From Bradyrhizobium sp. Ce-3 (GTDB lineage: Bacteria; Pseudomonadota; Alphaproteobacteria; Rhizobiales; Xanthobacteraceae), in the NCBI RefSeq assembly GCF_022835695.1, contig NZ_BQUV01000001.1, positions 1-64,000 on the forward strand: a DNA stretch of 64,000 nt, written 5' to 3'. The notes beneath the pieces are model-generated. The model was not told the DNA's origin. It made no database searches and was given only the letters and a program-made list of their open reading frames with translations. Each line of letters begins with the position of its first letter. The stretch's first letter is position 1. The position numbers and the translations under genes are program-made. Shown here one piece after another: positions 34,352-43,914 of the stretch.

Positions 34352-35134
34352 TCAATCGAGCTCCGGCGGCGCGAACCAGTTGGTCAGCGACAGCCCGCCG
34401 TCGACCACGATCGACGCGCCGGTGACGTAGCCAGAGAGCTTGTGCGACAGCACGGCGAGCGCCATCGGCGCAAGATCGTCCGCTTGACCAAGTCGGCCAA
34501 GCGGGATGTGCCTTGCCAGCGCGGGATCGGCGACGAAGCCGCCGGCCGCGATCGCGCCGGGCACCAGGGCATTGACGCGGATGCCATAGCGGCCCCAGCT
34601 CTTGGCCAGCTCCTTCACCAGCATCGCCATGCCGGCCTTCGCCGTCGAGTAGTGCGGCAGGTTGCGCGGCGTGCCGGCATGCAGCGAGGTGAGCAGCAGG
34701 AACGAGCCCGGTGCTTTCGCCGCAATCAGCCTGCGCGCCAGTTCGCGCGACAAATGAAAGCCGGCATCTAGATTGACCGCGTGCATCTGCCGCCAGGTGT
34801 CGTCGTCGACCGCCATGGCGTGATCGGCCTCGCGCCGTGGTGGCGACGCGCTATGGACGAAGTGCGTCACCTGCCCGAGCGTCGATTGCGCATGCGCCAG
34901 CAGGGCGTCACACGCCTCGCGCTGCGCGAGATCGCCAACCCAGGCGACCGCGAGTTCGGGACGCGGCGCGGCCTTGATCGCAGCCAGAACCCTGTCCTCA
35001 TGCAGATCGGCGAACACGGTGCGGACGCCCTCGCCGACCAGCGCCTGCGCGATCGCGCGGCCGATGCCGTTGCCGGCGCCGGTCACCAGAGCCGTCTCGC
35101 GTGCGGGATCGAAGGGCGATGTGAAGAGGTTCAT
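34352..35134 (-). CDS. SDR family oxidoreductase
   Basis: A 260-aa short-chain dehydrogenase. The cofactor loop is TGAGNGIGRAIA, followed by an Asp after beta-2 (VFADLHED), catalytic Ser in LLLTSLHAGTP, catalytic Tyr and Lys in YSTAKAG, and the C-terminal VTGASIVVDGGLSLTNWF. The Asp in FADL suggests NAD(H) preference. Substrate unknown. The gene follows the FMN reductase gene (49-base gap) on the same strand and may be co-transcribed with it. Confidence 0.92.
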   Translation of the reverse strand: MNLFTSPFDPARETALVTGAGNGIGRAIAQALVGEGVRTVFADLHEDRVLAAIKAAPRPELAVAWVGDLAQREACDALLAHAQSTLGQVTHFVHSASPPRREADHAMAVDDDTWRQMHAVNLDAGFHLSRELARRLIAAKAPGSFLLLTSLHAGTPRNLPHYSTAKAGMAMLVKELAKSWGRYGIRVNALVPGAIAAGGFVADPALARHIPLGRLGQADDLAPMALAVLSHKLSGYVTGASIVVDGGLSLTNWFAPPELD

Positions 35135-35182
35135 GATCGCGAAACTCCCGGACTTGCCGATTTGCGCTCAGCAAGGTTGCGC

Positions 35183-35773
35183 TCAGTAAGGCGGCGCCTT
35201 GCGCGCGCGCTGTGCCTTGGCGGCTTCGATCCACCAGCTGAAATCGTCGGCAAAACGTGGAAAGGCGCGTTCGAGCGACTTGCCGCCCTCGCCGATCGGC
35301 TTGCCTTCGGCCGACAGGGTCTGCGCGATCGGCCCCGCGCTGATCGTGCTCGACACCACCACCATGCCCATCTCCGACAGCGTGCCGTGCCAGGCGGTCG
35401 CGGCGCGCGCACCGGCGAACCGCCCGGCCGAATAGCTTGCGATCGCCGCGGGGCGCCAGAACCATTCCTCGAGGAAATGGTCGGTCAGGTTCTTCAAGCC
35501 GGGCTGGATGCCCCAATTGTACTCGCCGGTGACGAACAGGAAGCCGTCGGCGTCGCGGATCTTGCCGGCGAGCGTCTCGAGCACGGCCGGCGCCTGCCCC
35601 TTGGGATGCTCCTTGTACATCCGGTCGAGCATCGGCAGACCGACCTCCCTGGCATCGATCAACTCGACGTCGTCGCCGCGCGCGCGAAAGCCGTCGATGA
35701 CGAAGTGGGCCAGCCGGATGCCCATGCGATCCGAACGATAGGAGCCGTAGAGAACGAGAATGCGGTGGGTCAT
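35183..35773 (-). CDS. NADPH-dependent FMN reductase family protein
   Basis: A 196-aa flavodoxin-like reductase. FMN-binding motifs are VLYGSYRSDRMGIRL near the N-terminus and FVTGEYNWGIQPGLKN in the middle; LDRMYKEHPKGQAP is the loop before it. Such enzymes transfer hydride from NAD(P)H to FMN, quinones, chromate or azo compounds. Length is typical. It probably heads a two-gene unit with the SDR gene downstream. Confidence 0.92.
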   Translation of the reverse strand: MTHRILVLYGSYRSDRMGIRLAHFVIDGFRARGDDVELIDAREVGLPMLDRMYKEHPKGQAPAVLETLAGKIRDADGFLFVTGEYNWGIQPGLKNLTDHFLEEWFWRPAAIASYSAGRFAGARAATAWHGTLSEMGMVVVSSTISAGPIAQTLSAEGKPIGEGGKSLERAFPRFADDFSWWIEAAKAQRARKAPPY

Positions 35774-35950
35774 GGGGCGATCCTAGCACGGCACTGCAAC
35801 AGTCGTCCCGCGACCGGGAACGCAGATGTTAACCGGCGGTCCGGCCTGTTTTCCCGGCACTAAGCAATTGGTCGCAGGCGCGGTGCCGTGGCCCAAAATC
35901 GCCAGATTTGTTTTCTGGATATGGATTTGCTTCGAGAGGGAGAACCCGAC

Positions 35951-36202
35951 ATGCAGATCGCAAAGCTGGTTTTCGCAGGCTCGCTCGCAGCCATCGCCGC
36001 CGTGGCCACGCCGGCGCTGGCGAAGAGCGCCGAGCGGCAAAAGGCCGACGAGAAATCCACTGCCACAACCAATTCGACGAACTGCCAGGCCTATCAGCAG
36101 GCTGCCGATGGCACCTGGAACCAGCTTCCCTGCGACGAAGCGGGCTCCAATGGCGCGACCCAGCACCGCGCCGCGACCAAGGGCGCCGACGACGAGCACT
36201 GA
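35951..36202 (+). CDS. Small secreted hypothetical protein
   Basis: An 83-aa protein with a clean signal peptide (MQIAKLVFAGSLAAIAAVAT, PALA cleavage) and a polar mature region with two Cys (STNCQAYQQAADGTWNQLPC) 17 residues apart. GAGGGAG precedes the ATG at 35951. I do not recognise a family. A solo hairpin repeat follows the stop. Confidence 0.75.
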   Translation: MQIAKLVFAGSLAAIAAVATPALAKSAERQKADEKSTATTNSTNCQAYQQAADGTWNQLPCDEAGSNGATQHRAATKGADDEH

Positions 36203-36221
36203 CCGTCGTCACACGTCCGGT

Positions 36222-36247
36222 GTCGTCCTGGCGAAAGCAGGGACGAC
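36222..36247. repeat. Single-hairpin version of the family-D repeat
   Basis: GTCGTCC-TGGCGAAAGCAG-GGACGAC forms a 7-bp stem. It looks like the two outer ends of the longer element at 24091-24213 joined with the middle removed. It lies 19 bases after a stop codon. Confidence 0.65.
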
Positions 36248-36360
36248 GATCGGGATGCGAGGCCGGTCTACACAGGGCTCCCGCATCGTAAACCCAAGCT
36301 TAATGCGCACCCGGTACGGTTGAGGCCTCTCCCTCTCCCGTCAAGAATGGCGCGCATCCC

Positions 36361-38442
36361 ATGAAAATCGGTACTCTCCTGACGACCGCGATCGTCTCAC
36401 TGTCCGCGGTCGGCGGCGGCCTGGCAGCCTATGTCGCGGTGACGAAGTACCAGACCATGGACAAGGTCTCGACTGCGCAGAGCCGGCTCGAGATCGTCCG
36501 CGCCGTCGGCGACATCCCGCGCTACATGAACCCCGAGCGCGGCTACGCCACCAACCTGCTGCTTGGCGGACCCACGATCGATCAGAAGCAGATCGCCGAG
36601 CTCGACCGTCAGCGTCAGCTGACCGACGGCGCGCTCGCCAAGGTCAACCAGGTGCGCGCGACCCTGCCGGGATCGCTCGACGACGGCGAAGCCGTCGCGC
36701 GCGAGATCGATGCGCTGAAGGCCAAGTTTGGCGGGCTGCGCGACGCCATTGCGGCCGCAATTGCCGGGCCGGCCGATGCGCGTCGCGCGGCCGCCGGCAA
36801 GATCGTTGCCGACAATTCCGTGTTCAACGCCGGGGTCACCACGCTGCTCGACGAGCAGGTGCGCCGCCTCGCCGGCCTCGATGGCAATGCCTATCGCCAG
36901 GCCAGCTATGCCAACGTCGCCTGGACGCTGCGCGACATCGGCGGCCTCAATGCAAGCCTGCACAAGGCGCTGGTCGGCGCCAAGCGCGTCGCGACCGATC
37001 AGGAGAAGATGGAGCTCTATCGCTCGACCGGCCGCACCGACCAGATCCTCTCGACCTTGCAGGAGCTGCGCAACAACCCGGCAACGCCTGTCAACGTCAT
37101 GACCGCGCTCGGCAAGATGCAGGCCGACTATGTCGAGCGGTTCGGCAAGGCGCTGAAATTCGCCAAGGAAGGCGCCGTAACCGGCAAGTATGAGCAGGAT
37201 CTCGACACCTACTATCCGGAGTCCCAGGTCGGCCTTGCCGCCATCATCACCGTGCGCGACGCGTTCTACGAGAATGCCGAGCAAGGCCTCGCGAGCGCCT
37301 ATTCGTCGGCGCGCCTCAGCTTCATGATCGCGCTGATCGGGCTGCTTGCGGTCATTGCCGCCAGCGCCGGACTCATCGTCGTGGTCCGCCGCCGCATCCT
37401 CAGCCCGATCGCCGCCCTCACCGGCCGGATGTCGCGGCTCGCCGCGGGCGAAGTGGCCGAGGCGATCCCGGGCGCCGCGCGCAACGACGAGATCGGCGCG
37501 ATGGCCGCCGCCGTCCAGGTGTTCAAGGACAACAAGATCGAAGCCGATCGCCTCGCGACCGAGAAGGAAGCCGAGAACGACGTCAAGATGCGCCGCGCCC
37601 GCGTGCTCGACGATCTGACTCGCGCCTTCGAAGCCAAGGTGACCGAACTGGTCGGCGGCTTGTCGGCGGCGTCCTCGGTGATGGAAGACACGGCGCAGTC
37701 GATGTCGTCCACCGCCACTGCCACCAACCGTCAGGCCGCGGTCGTTGCCGCCGCCTCCGATCAGACCTCGACCAACGTTCAGACCGTCGCCAGCGCGACC
37801 GAGGAACTGACCTCCTCGATCGCCGAGATCGCCCGTCAGGTCGCGACCTCGACCGAGATCGCCGCGCGCGCCGTCGACCACGCCCGGCGCACCGGCGACA
37901 CTGCGCGCTCGCTGGCCGAGGGCGCCCAGAAGATCGGTGATGTCGTGACGCTGATCCAGAGCATCGCGGCCCAGACCAATTTGCTGGCGCTCAACGCCAC
38001 CATCGAGGCGGCCCGCGCCGGCGAGGCCGGTCGCGGCTTTGCCGTCGTCGCCTCGGAGGTGAAGTCCTTGGCCGGTCAGACCGCGAAGGCGACCACGGAG
38101 ATTTCCGAGCAGATCACCGCGATCCAGACCGCGAGCGACGAGACCGTGACGGCGATCCGCAGCGTCGTCGACGTCATCACCGAGATCGACCAGATCGGTA
38201 CCGCGATTGCGGCAGCGATCGAGGAACAGGGCTCGGCGACCAAGGAGATCTCGCGCAGCGTCCAGGAAGCCGCGCGCGGCACCCAGGAGGTCAATTCCAA
38301 CATCTCCGGCGTGCAGCGCGCCGCCGACGATACCGGCGCCGCGGCAACCCAGGTGCTGGGCGCGGCCGAGCAGCTCTCGACCCAGTCGAAGGACCTCGCC
38401 GGCCAGGTCAACCGCTTCCTGTCAGACGTGCGGGCGGCGTAG
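36361..38442 (+). CDS. Methyl-accepting chemotaxis protein
   Basis: A 693-aa chemoreceptor. It has a transmembrane helix at about 5-27, a large helical periplasmic sensor domain (about 28-315), a second helix at about 316-340, a HAMP domain ([20 protein letters not shown]), and a cytoplasmic signalling coiled coil with the hairpin-tip signature [20 protein letters not shown] followed by [16 protein letters not shown]. It controls flagellar rotation through CheA/CheW. The ligand is unknown; the sensor is all-helical and larger than a simple four-helix bundle. The stop abuts the converging LysR gene with no spare base. Confidence 0.95.
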   Translation: MKIGTLLTTAIVSLSAVGGGLAAYVAVTKYQTMDKVSTAQSRLEIVRAVGDIPRYMNPERGYATNLLLGGPTIDQKQIAELDRQRQLTDGALAKVNQVRATLPGSLDDGEAVAREIDALKAKFGGLRDAIAAAIAGPADARRAAAGKIVADNSVFNAGVTTLLDEQVRRLAGLDGNAYRQASYANVAWTLRDIGGLNASLHKALVGAKRVATDQEKMELYRSTGRTDQILSTLQELRNNPATPVNVMTALGKMQADYVERFGKALKFAKEGAVTGKYEQDLDTYYPESQVGLAAIITVRDAFYENAEQGLASAYSSARLSFMIALIGLLAVIAASAGLIVVVRRRILSPIAALTGRMSRLAAGEVAEAIPGAARNDEIGAMAAAVQVFKDNKIEADRLATEKEAENDVKMRRARVLDDLTRAFEAKVTELVGGLSAASSVMEDTAQSMSSTATATNRQAAVVAAASDQTSTNVQTVASATEELTSSIAEIARQVATSTEIAARAVDHARRTGDTARSLAEGAQKIGDVVTLIQSIAAQTNLLALNATIEAARAGEAGRGFAVVASEVKSLAGQTAKATTEISEQITAIQTASDETVTAIRSVVDVITEIDQIGTAIAAAIEEQGSATKEISRSVQEAARGTQEVNSNISGVQRAADDTGAAATQVLGAAEQLSTQSKDLAGQVNRFLSDVRAA

Positions 38443-39297
38443 CTAGTTGGCGAGCCGCTCGATCAGGAGATCAAGCAGCGCACGCAGGCGCACAAGCCGC
38501 TTCAGATCGCGATGATAGCCGACAAAGGTGTCTCGCCCCGGAGGGGGCGTGCCGAGATCGATCAGGCGCAATCCGGTCATTGAGTCCGCCAGCGGACGCG
38601 GCAACACAGCGATGCCGGCGCCTTCCGCACACATCCGTGCTTGCACCTCACGATTGTTGCTGCGGGAGACAATGTGGGCGTTCGGCATCATCTTCTTCAG
38701 CCAGACCGCATCGGGCATGCCGCCGAAGGCGGTATCCATCGTGATCAGCGGCGTGCCGCGCCCGTCACCCGGCCTCGGCGCGAACGAGCTGTCGGCTCGC
38801 ACGTAGACTCCGTATGCTATGTGCATCAGCCGCCGCGAGATCACCTCCGCCTCGTCGAACGGCGTGATGCGGAATGCGATGTCGGCCTCGCGGCGCGGCA
38901 GGCTGTACAGCCGCGCATCCGTCAGCAGTTCGACCACCACGCGCGGCTGAAGCCTGGCGAATTCGGCGAGCACCGGCGTCAAGAGATGCGCGCCGAACCA
39001 GTCCGACGACGAAATCCGTAACAGACCATCAAGCTGCCGATCCTGTCCCACGACCTCGCGCGCGAGAGCATCGGCCTCCTCCTCCATGCGTTCGGCATGC
39101 GCGAGCACGCTGGCGCCTTCGTCGGTCAGCACGAAGCCGTCCGCGGTGCGCTGAAAGAGCGTCTGGCCGAGCGCGCGCTCGAGCTCACGGAGTCGTCGCC
39201 CCATCGTCGGCTGGCTCTGCCCGAGCTTGCGGGCCGCCGCACCAAGGGTCCCTTCCCGGGCTACGGCAAGGAAGACCCGGAGGTCGCTCCATTCCAT
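38443..39297 (-). CDS. LysR family transcriptional regulator
   Basis: A 284-aa LysR regulator starting MEWSDLRVFLAVAREGTLGA, with the winged helix-turn-helix ARKLGQSQPTMGRRLREL and an effector domain (about 88-280) with SSSDWFGAHLLTPVL. I chose the second Met (39297), the usual LysR N-terminus, over the Met at 39309 because the upstream one is inside a palindromic operator. It is divergent from the quinone-oxidoreductase gene, which it probably controls. Confidence 0.9.
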   Translation of the reverse strand: MEWSDLRVFLAVAREGTLGAAARKLGQSQPTMGRRLRELERALGQTLFQRTADGFVLTDEGASVLAHAERMEEEADALAREVVGQDRQLDGLLRISSSDWFGAHLLTPVLAEFARLQPRVVVELLTDARLYSLPRREADIAFRITPFDEAEVISRRLMHIAYGVYVRADSSFAPRPGDGRGTPLITMDTAFGGMPDAVWLKKMMPNAHIVSRSNNREVQARMCAEGAGIAVLPRPLADSMTGLRLIDLGTPPPGRDTFVGYHRDLKRLVRLRALLDLLIERLAN

Positions 39298-39304
39298 TAG
39301 CAGG

Positions 39305-39324
39305 TCCATTCAATAATGAATGGA
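39305..39324. promoter_or_regulatory. Palindromic operator between LysR and oxidoreductase genes
   Basis: TCCATTCA-ATAA-TGAATGGA has perfect 8-base arms and a 4-base centre. It lies 8-27 bases upstream of the LysR start codon and about 70 bases upstream of the divergent oxidoreductase start. Placement fits autorepression plus control of the neighbour, as is usual for LysR systems, but the arms are longer than the common T-N11-A core. Confidence 0.55.
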
Positions 39325-39394
39325 AAAGCTACAATATCATTGGTTTCCAAACAACTCTGACTCCACCAGATTGGGCGCAGCCAAGGAGTTCGAC

Positions 39395-40396
39395 ATGACC
39401 GATCAATCTTCGATGCGCGCCGCGATACTCGACGCCCCCAACACGCCCTTTCGCCCGACCGACATTGCGCGGCCGCAGGCGGGACCCGGTCAGGTGCTGG
39501 TCCGCATCACCGCCAGCGGTGTGAACCCGCTCGACCTCAAGATTGCGGCAGGTCAGGCGGCGCATGCCCGGCAACCGTTGCCTGCGATCCTCGGGATCGA
39601 TCTCAGCGGCGTCGTCGAGGCCGTCGGCCCAGGTGTCACAGGCTTCCGCAGAGGTGACGAGGTCTATGGCATGACCGGCGGCGTCGGCGGGCTCCAGGGC
39701 TCGGTCGCCGACTATGCGGCCGTGGATGCCGACCTGCTGGCGCCGAAGCCTTCGAATCTCACCATGCGCGAAGCCGCAGCGCTGCCGCTGATCTTCATCA
39801 CCGCGTGGGAAGGTCTGGTCGATCGCGCGCATGTCGCCACCGGCCAGAAGGTCCTGATCCATGGCGGAGCCGGTGGTGTCGGCCATATCGCAATCCAGAT
39901 TGCGCGAGCCTTCGGCGCCGACGTCTATGCGACCGGCTCGGCGAACAGCGTTTCCCTCATCGAACGTCTCGGTGCGACGCCGATCGACTACACCAGCACG
40001 ACCGTCGAAGAATATGTCGCCCGCCACACGCAGGGCCGCGGCTTCGACATCGTGTTCGACACCGTCGGCGGCGCGACGCTCGACGCTTCCTTCAACGCGG
40101 TGCGCCGCTTCGGCCATGTCGTCAGCGCGCTCGGCTGGGGAACGCACGCGCTGGCGCCGCTGTCGTTTCGCGCCGCAAGCTATTCCGGCGTGTTCACGCT
40201 GCTGCCGTTGCTGACTGGCGAAGGCCGCGCGCATCACGGCAAGATCCTGCGCGAGGCGACCCGGCTGGTCGAAAACGGCAAGGTCGCGCCCCGCCTCGAT
40301 CCGCGTCATTTCACGCTGGCGACGATCGCCGAGGCGCACGCCGCAATCCGGGACAAGACCGCGGCCGGCAAGGTGGTGGTGGATATCACGGCCTAG
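39395..40396 (+). CDS. Quinone-oxidoreductase-type medium-chain dehydrogenase
   Basis: A 333-aa MDR-family enzyme without the structural-zinc Cys cluster, typical of NADPH:quinone oxidoreductases. It has ASGVNPLDLKIAAGQ, GIDLSGVVEAVGPGV, the dinucleotide loop HGGAGGVGHIAIQIA and VFDTVGGATLDASF. It reduces quinones or enones with NADPH. The ATG at 39395 has AAGGAG upstream. The divergent LysR gene probably regulates it. Confidence 0.92.
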   Translation: MTDQSSMRAAILDAPNTPFRPTDIARPQAGPGQVLVRITASGVNPLDLKIAAGQAAHARQPLPAILGIDLSGVVEAVGPGVTGFRRGDEVYGMTGGVGGLQGSVADYAAVDADLLAPKPSNLTMREAAALPLIFITAWEGLVDRAHVATGQKVLIHGGAGGVGHIAIQIARAFGADVYATGSANSVSLIERLGATPIDYTSTTVEEYVARHTQGRGFDIVFDTVGGATLDASFNAVRRFGHVVSALGWGTHALAPLSFRAASYSGVFTLLPLLTGEGRAHHGKILREATRLVENGKVAPRLDPRHFTLATIAEAHAAIRDKTAAGKVVVDITA

Positions 40397-40411
40397 GCCG
40401 CCGCGAACCGT

Positions 40412-41575
40412 CTAACCGCCGCGCAGGCCGAGCACGCGGCGGGCGATCGCCTGGCGATGGACCTCGCTCGGGCCTTCATAGACCCGCATCAGGCGGGCCT
40501 TCTGCCAGAGCGCGTTGAGCGGCAATTCCAGCGTCACGCCGAGCGCGCCGAGCGTCTGCATGGCGTGGTCGCAGGCGTTATAGGCCATCTCGGTCGCGAA
40601 CACCTTGATCATCGAGGCCTCGTGGCGGATGTCCTCGCCGCGGTCGGTCTTGTCGGCGGCCTCGCGCACCATGAGCCGGCAGGCATGCATGCGGGTGGAG
40701 ATGTCGGCGATCCACCACTGGATCGCCTGGCGCTCGGCGAGCTTGACGCCGAAGGTCTCGCGCTGCTTGGCGTGCTCGCACATCATGTCGAGCGCGCGCT
40801 TGGTGATGCCGACACAGGTCGATCCCATCTCGAGCCGGCGCGTGCGCAGGCGCAGCTGCATCGGCGCGTAGCCCTTGCCGACCTCGCCCAGCACCGAGTC
40901 CTTCGGGACGCGGCAGTCCTCGAACACGATCTCGTAGGTCGAGCCGCCGCCGACCATCGGAATCTCGCGCTCGATGATGAAGCCCGGCGTGCCCTTCTCG
41001 ACGATGAAGGAGGTGATGCCGCCCTGGCGCTGGTCGTTGCCGACGCGCGCCATCACGATGATGAAGTCGGCGGCGCGCGCATTGCTGATCCAGATCTTGC
41101 GGCCGTTCAGCACCCATTGCTCGCCGTCGAGCACCGCGCGCGTCTTCATGGCCGCGGGATCGCCGCCGGCGCCGGGCTCGGAGATCGCGATTGCCGATGC
41201 CATCCGGCCCTCGATATAGGGCTGCAGGTATTTCTTCTTCTGCGCGTCGGTGCCGACCGCCTGCAGCATGCGCAGGTTCGGCGAGTCCGGCGGCAACACG
41301 AACGGCACGCAGCTGCGGCCGAGCTCTTCGTGCACCGCCGCCATCGTCCGCGTCGGCAGATCGTGGCCGCCGAGATCCTCAGGCGCATCGAGGCCCCAGA
41401 GGCCGAGCTCCTTCGAGACGTCGCGCAGCCGCTTGCGCTGTTCCGGCGTCAGCTCGGGATGGTCGCTGCCGGGCAATTTCGATTTCAGATATTGCGGCTC
41501 GAGCGGGATGAGTTCGCGATCGACGAATCTCGCGACGGTCTCGCGGATCATGGCTGTCTGTTCATCATCGCTCAT
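40412..41575 (-). CDS. Acyl-CoA dehydrogenase family protein
   Basis: A 387-aa flavoenzyme that oxidises acyl-CoA to enoyl-CoA using FAD. Motifs are AIAISEPGAGGDPAAMKTRA (FAD contact), KIWISNARAADFIIVMARV, and the catalytic Glu in RVYEGPSEVHRQAIARRVLG. Length is typical (about 385). It probably acts on a branched or aromatic acyl-CoA; that is inference. The ATG at 41575 (AGGA upstream) is preferred over the in-frame start at 41656, which only adds a basic leader. The gene converges on the oxidoreductase. Confidence 0.93.
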   Translation of the reverse strand: MSDDEQTAMIRETVARFVDRELIPLEPQYLKSKLPGSDHPELTPEQRKRLRDVSKELGLWGLDAPEDLGGHDLPTRTMAAVHEELGRSCVPFVLPPDSPNLRMLQAVGTDAQKKKYLQPYIEGRMASAIAISEPGAGGDPAAMKTRAVLDGEQWVLNGRKIWISNARAADFIIVMARVGNDQRQGGITSFIVEKGTPGFIIEREIPMVGGGSTYEIVFEDCRVPKDSVLGEVGKGYAPMQLRLRTRRLEMGSTCVGITKRALDMMCEHAKQRETFGVKLAERQAIQWWIADISTRMHACRLMVREAADKTDRGEDIRHEASMIKVFATEMAYNACDHAMQTLGALGVTLELPLNALWQKARLMRVYEGPSEVHRQAIARRVLGLRGG

Positions 41576-41714
41576 CGGAGATTCCTCGCCTGTGCTGTTT
41601 CGCTTCACAAAACCAGTAGCGCATTTTTTGTCGGCAGGAATAGCGGAAACGCGCACGCGCGCTCACCGTCGCGCGAGGGTTTCATGATGCGGAATTCAAT
41701 ATCCCGCGGCGCGG

Positions 41715-42387
41715 TCAGCGCGTGCGCAGTTGCGCCGGACGTGGCGGCGCGTCGAGCAGACGGTCGCGCTGCACGAGGTTGTTGGCCGCAAGGAAGCGGT
41801 CGACGATCGGTGCCCAGATCGCTGTTCCGTTCTCGTTGAACAGCATGTGACCGTCGCTGCCGAATGCAGGCGTGCGAACCAGCGAGAGCTTGCCGCCGGC
41901 TTTCACAAATGCATCCGACAACCGCGCCACGAGTTTCGGACCAAAGAAGTGATCGTTGTCGGCGGAGACCCACAGCAGCGGGATGCGCGAGGATTTGCCG
42001 AACTCATTGCCCGTAGGCTTCGGCCCATCCGCCCTGCGAGGCGCCGTAGCCGCGGCGCAGGACGGCGACCGCGACCCAGCCGCGCCGGGCGAACTCCGTG
42101 GCCTGCGCCCACATCCCGTAGGGGCTCATCGACGGACGGTCGCTCGCCGATCGCGGCGAACCGTGATTGAGCAGGACCAGCGGATGCGGCTGGCCGTCAT
42201 CGGGCCGCAGCACGATGGCGTCGAGCAGCGCGATCGGCGGCCCTCCCGCTTCGGCATTCGGCACCGGGATCTTGAGCGGATCGAGGCGGATGCCCTCCGC
42301 GCGCGCCGGGCCGAAGGCCAGGATGAAGACGACCAGGGCGAGGACCACCGCCCCGATGCTTTGGCGGGTGGACACGGCTCGGATCAT
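41715..42387 (-). pseudogene. Broken dienelactone-hydrolase-like gene
   Basis: Two fragments of one alpha/beta hydrolase lie in different frames. The N-terminal part (42004-42387) has a signal peptide and HPLVLLNHGSPRS and WVAVAVLRRGYGASQGGWAE, then stops (AYGQ*). The C-terminal part (from about 42000 down to 41715) reads SSRIPLLWVSADNDHFFGPK and AFGSDGHMLFNENGTAIWAP. The middle, which should carry the nucleophile Ser elbow and about 80 residues, is missing, and the frame shifts at the junction near 42000. This is a deletion pseudogene with no catalytic Ser. Confidence 0.8.
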
Positions 42388-42393
42388 GCTGCG

Positions 42394-43071
42394 CTACTCG
42401 GCAAAGCCGACGTAGCGGACAAAGTCGGTGTTGGCCTCGCGGTCGGAGCGCACCGCATTGGCGGCGAAGCCGTCGTCGGGATAGCCCATCGCGACGCAGG
42501 TCATGATCACCTCGTCTTCCGGGATATCGGCGACCTCGCGCACGATGTCGGAACGCATGATGCCCTGGCCGTTGATGACGCTGCCAAGGCCGCGATCCCA
42601 CGCCGCCAGCACGATGCCGTAGCAGAGCGCGCCGAGATCGAAATGACAGACCGCGCCGGGATCGAGGATGCGGTCGTAGGTCAGGACCAGCGACACCGGA
42701 GCATCGAACTGGCGGAAGCCGCGCAGCACCCAGTCCTGCCGCATCGGCTTGTCGTCGCGGGCGATCCCCATCGCGCCGAACAGCTTCTTGGCGATGTCGA
42801 CCTGGCGGCCGCGGTGCACGCCCTGGTATTCGCCATGGCTGACGATATCGCGCTTGGCCTTGGCGCCGGCGAGCATCTCTTCCATGTTGCGGCGGCGCAC
42901 TTCCTCCAGCGGCGCCCCGGTCAGGACGTGGACGTGCCAGGGCTGGGTGTTCATCGACGACGGCGCGCGCTTGGCGACCTCGATGATCTCCTCGACGGTC
43001 GCCCGTGACACCGGCTGCTGCTTGAACCCGCGCACGCTTTTGCGTGTCTGTACCAGCGTCTCGAAATCCAT
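42394..43071 (-). CDS. Nitroreductase family protein
   Basis: A 225-aa flavin reductase of the nitroreductase family. FMN contacts are RKSVRGF near the N-terminus, APSSMNTQPWHVHVLTG, and GLGSVINGQGIM in the C-terminal third. Members reduce nitro groups or quinones with NAD(P)H, or act as dehydrogenases. The ATG at 43071 (MDFETLVQ) is preferred. It is 6 bases before the broken hydrolase gene on the same strand. Confidence 0.92.
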   Translation of the reverse strand: MDFETLVQTRKSVRGFKQQPVSRATVEEIIEVAKRAPSSMNTQPWHVHVLTGAPLEEVRRRNMEEMLAGAKAKRDIVSHGEYQGVHRGRQVDIAKKLFGAMGIARDDKPMRQDWVLRGFRQFDAPVSLVLTYDRILDPGAVCHFDLGALCYGIVLAAWDRGLGSVINGQGIMRSDIVREVADIPEDEVIMTCVAMGYPDDGFAANAVRSDREANTDFVRYVGFAE

Positions 43072-43221
43072 TCCGCATTTCCCCCGTTTTGTTCCGCGCT
43101 GCACACGGAATTTTCTCACGTCTATCCGGGCATTTTATAGACAAAATCGGCCGTGGGAACTTGATCGGGCCAAGAATCCGATATCCAATCCGGCCACTGG
43201 TTTGGTTTAGGGAGAACCCAG

Positions 43222-43470
43222 ATGAAGCGGATTTTCTTGGCGGCCGTGATCGCGACCTTTGCCGCCGGTTCGGCATTTGCTCAGGACGCCTCCTGCGAGA
43301 CGAAGGCGGTCGGCAAGGATGGCAAGGCACTGGCCGGCGCGGCCAAGACCTCGTTCATGAAGAAGTGCACGATGGATAGCTGCGAGACCAAGGCGGTGGG
43401 CTCCGACGGCAAGAAGCTCGCCGGCGCGGCCAAAACCTCGTTCATGAAGAAGTGCCAGAGCGGCGCCTGA
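43222..43470 (+). CDS. PsiF-repeat secreted protein
   Basis: An 82-aa periplasmic protein: signal peptide MKRIFLAAVIATFAAGSAFA and two nearly identical units, each SCETKAVG, DGK, LAGAAKTSFMKKC, with two Cys per unit. The units match the PsiF repeat of the phosphate-starvation-inducible protein PsiF in E. coli, whose biochemical role is unknown. GGGAGAA precedes the ATG. No PhoB box was recognised in the upstream 150 bases. Confidence 0.88.
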   Translation: MKRIFLAAVIATFAAGSAFAQDASCETKAVGKDGKALAGAAKTSFMKKCTMDSCETKAVGSDGKKLAGAAKTSFMKKCQSGA

Positions 43471-43598
43471 GCCGCTTCGCCCGCGCTTTCTCAGCGCTCA
43501 TCGGGGTAACTTCGGTCGGGACAAACCATCGGGTCGCGCAGGGCGCGGCCCGAACGGCTATTGGCCGGTGGAGCGCGCCCCTGACCGGCGGCGCGCGC

Positions 43599-43844
43599 TC
43601 AGAACGAGACGCCGACCCGGACGCCCCTGCTCCAGACCCGCCGGACACGCTTCCTCGTATTGCCATGAAACATCTCGAAGCGTTCCGGCAGCTGGATCGG
43701 CTTGGCAAATTCCAGGCAGGCCCCGCCGGCGGAATAATCCACCAGGCGGCATTCGATCAGCGGCGCCTTCGGTTCGAGCTGCAGCTTGACCACACTGGAT
43801 ACGCATCCTGACGGACGAACACGCGCAAATCTCCGGGGATGCAT
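43599..43844 (-). CDS. Single-domain PilZ protein
   Basis: An 81-aa protein: MHPRRFARVRPSGCVSSVVK, a strand region, LVDYSAGGACLEFAKPI and a final RRVWSRGVRVGVSF. The RxxR-like start and the DYSAGGAC motif (usual (D/N)xSxxG) match PilZ, the c-di-GMP receptor domain. Whether the spacing allows c-di-GMP binding is uncertain. It is 70 bases downstream of the AraC regulator on the same strand. Confidence 0.82.
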   Translation of the reverse strand: MHPRRFARVRPSGCVSSVVKLQLEPKAPLIECRLVDYSAGGACLEFAKPIQLPERFEMFHGNTRKRVRRVWSRGVRVGVSF

Positions 43845-43914
43845 CAGGCCGCCTCTGGTGGAATCGTACCAACAGATTCCCCGGCGGCCGTTAAGATTCC
43901 GTTCAGGTCTATTG

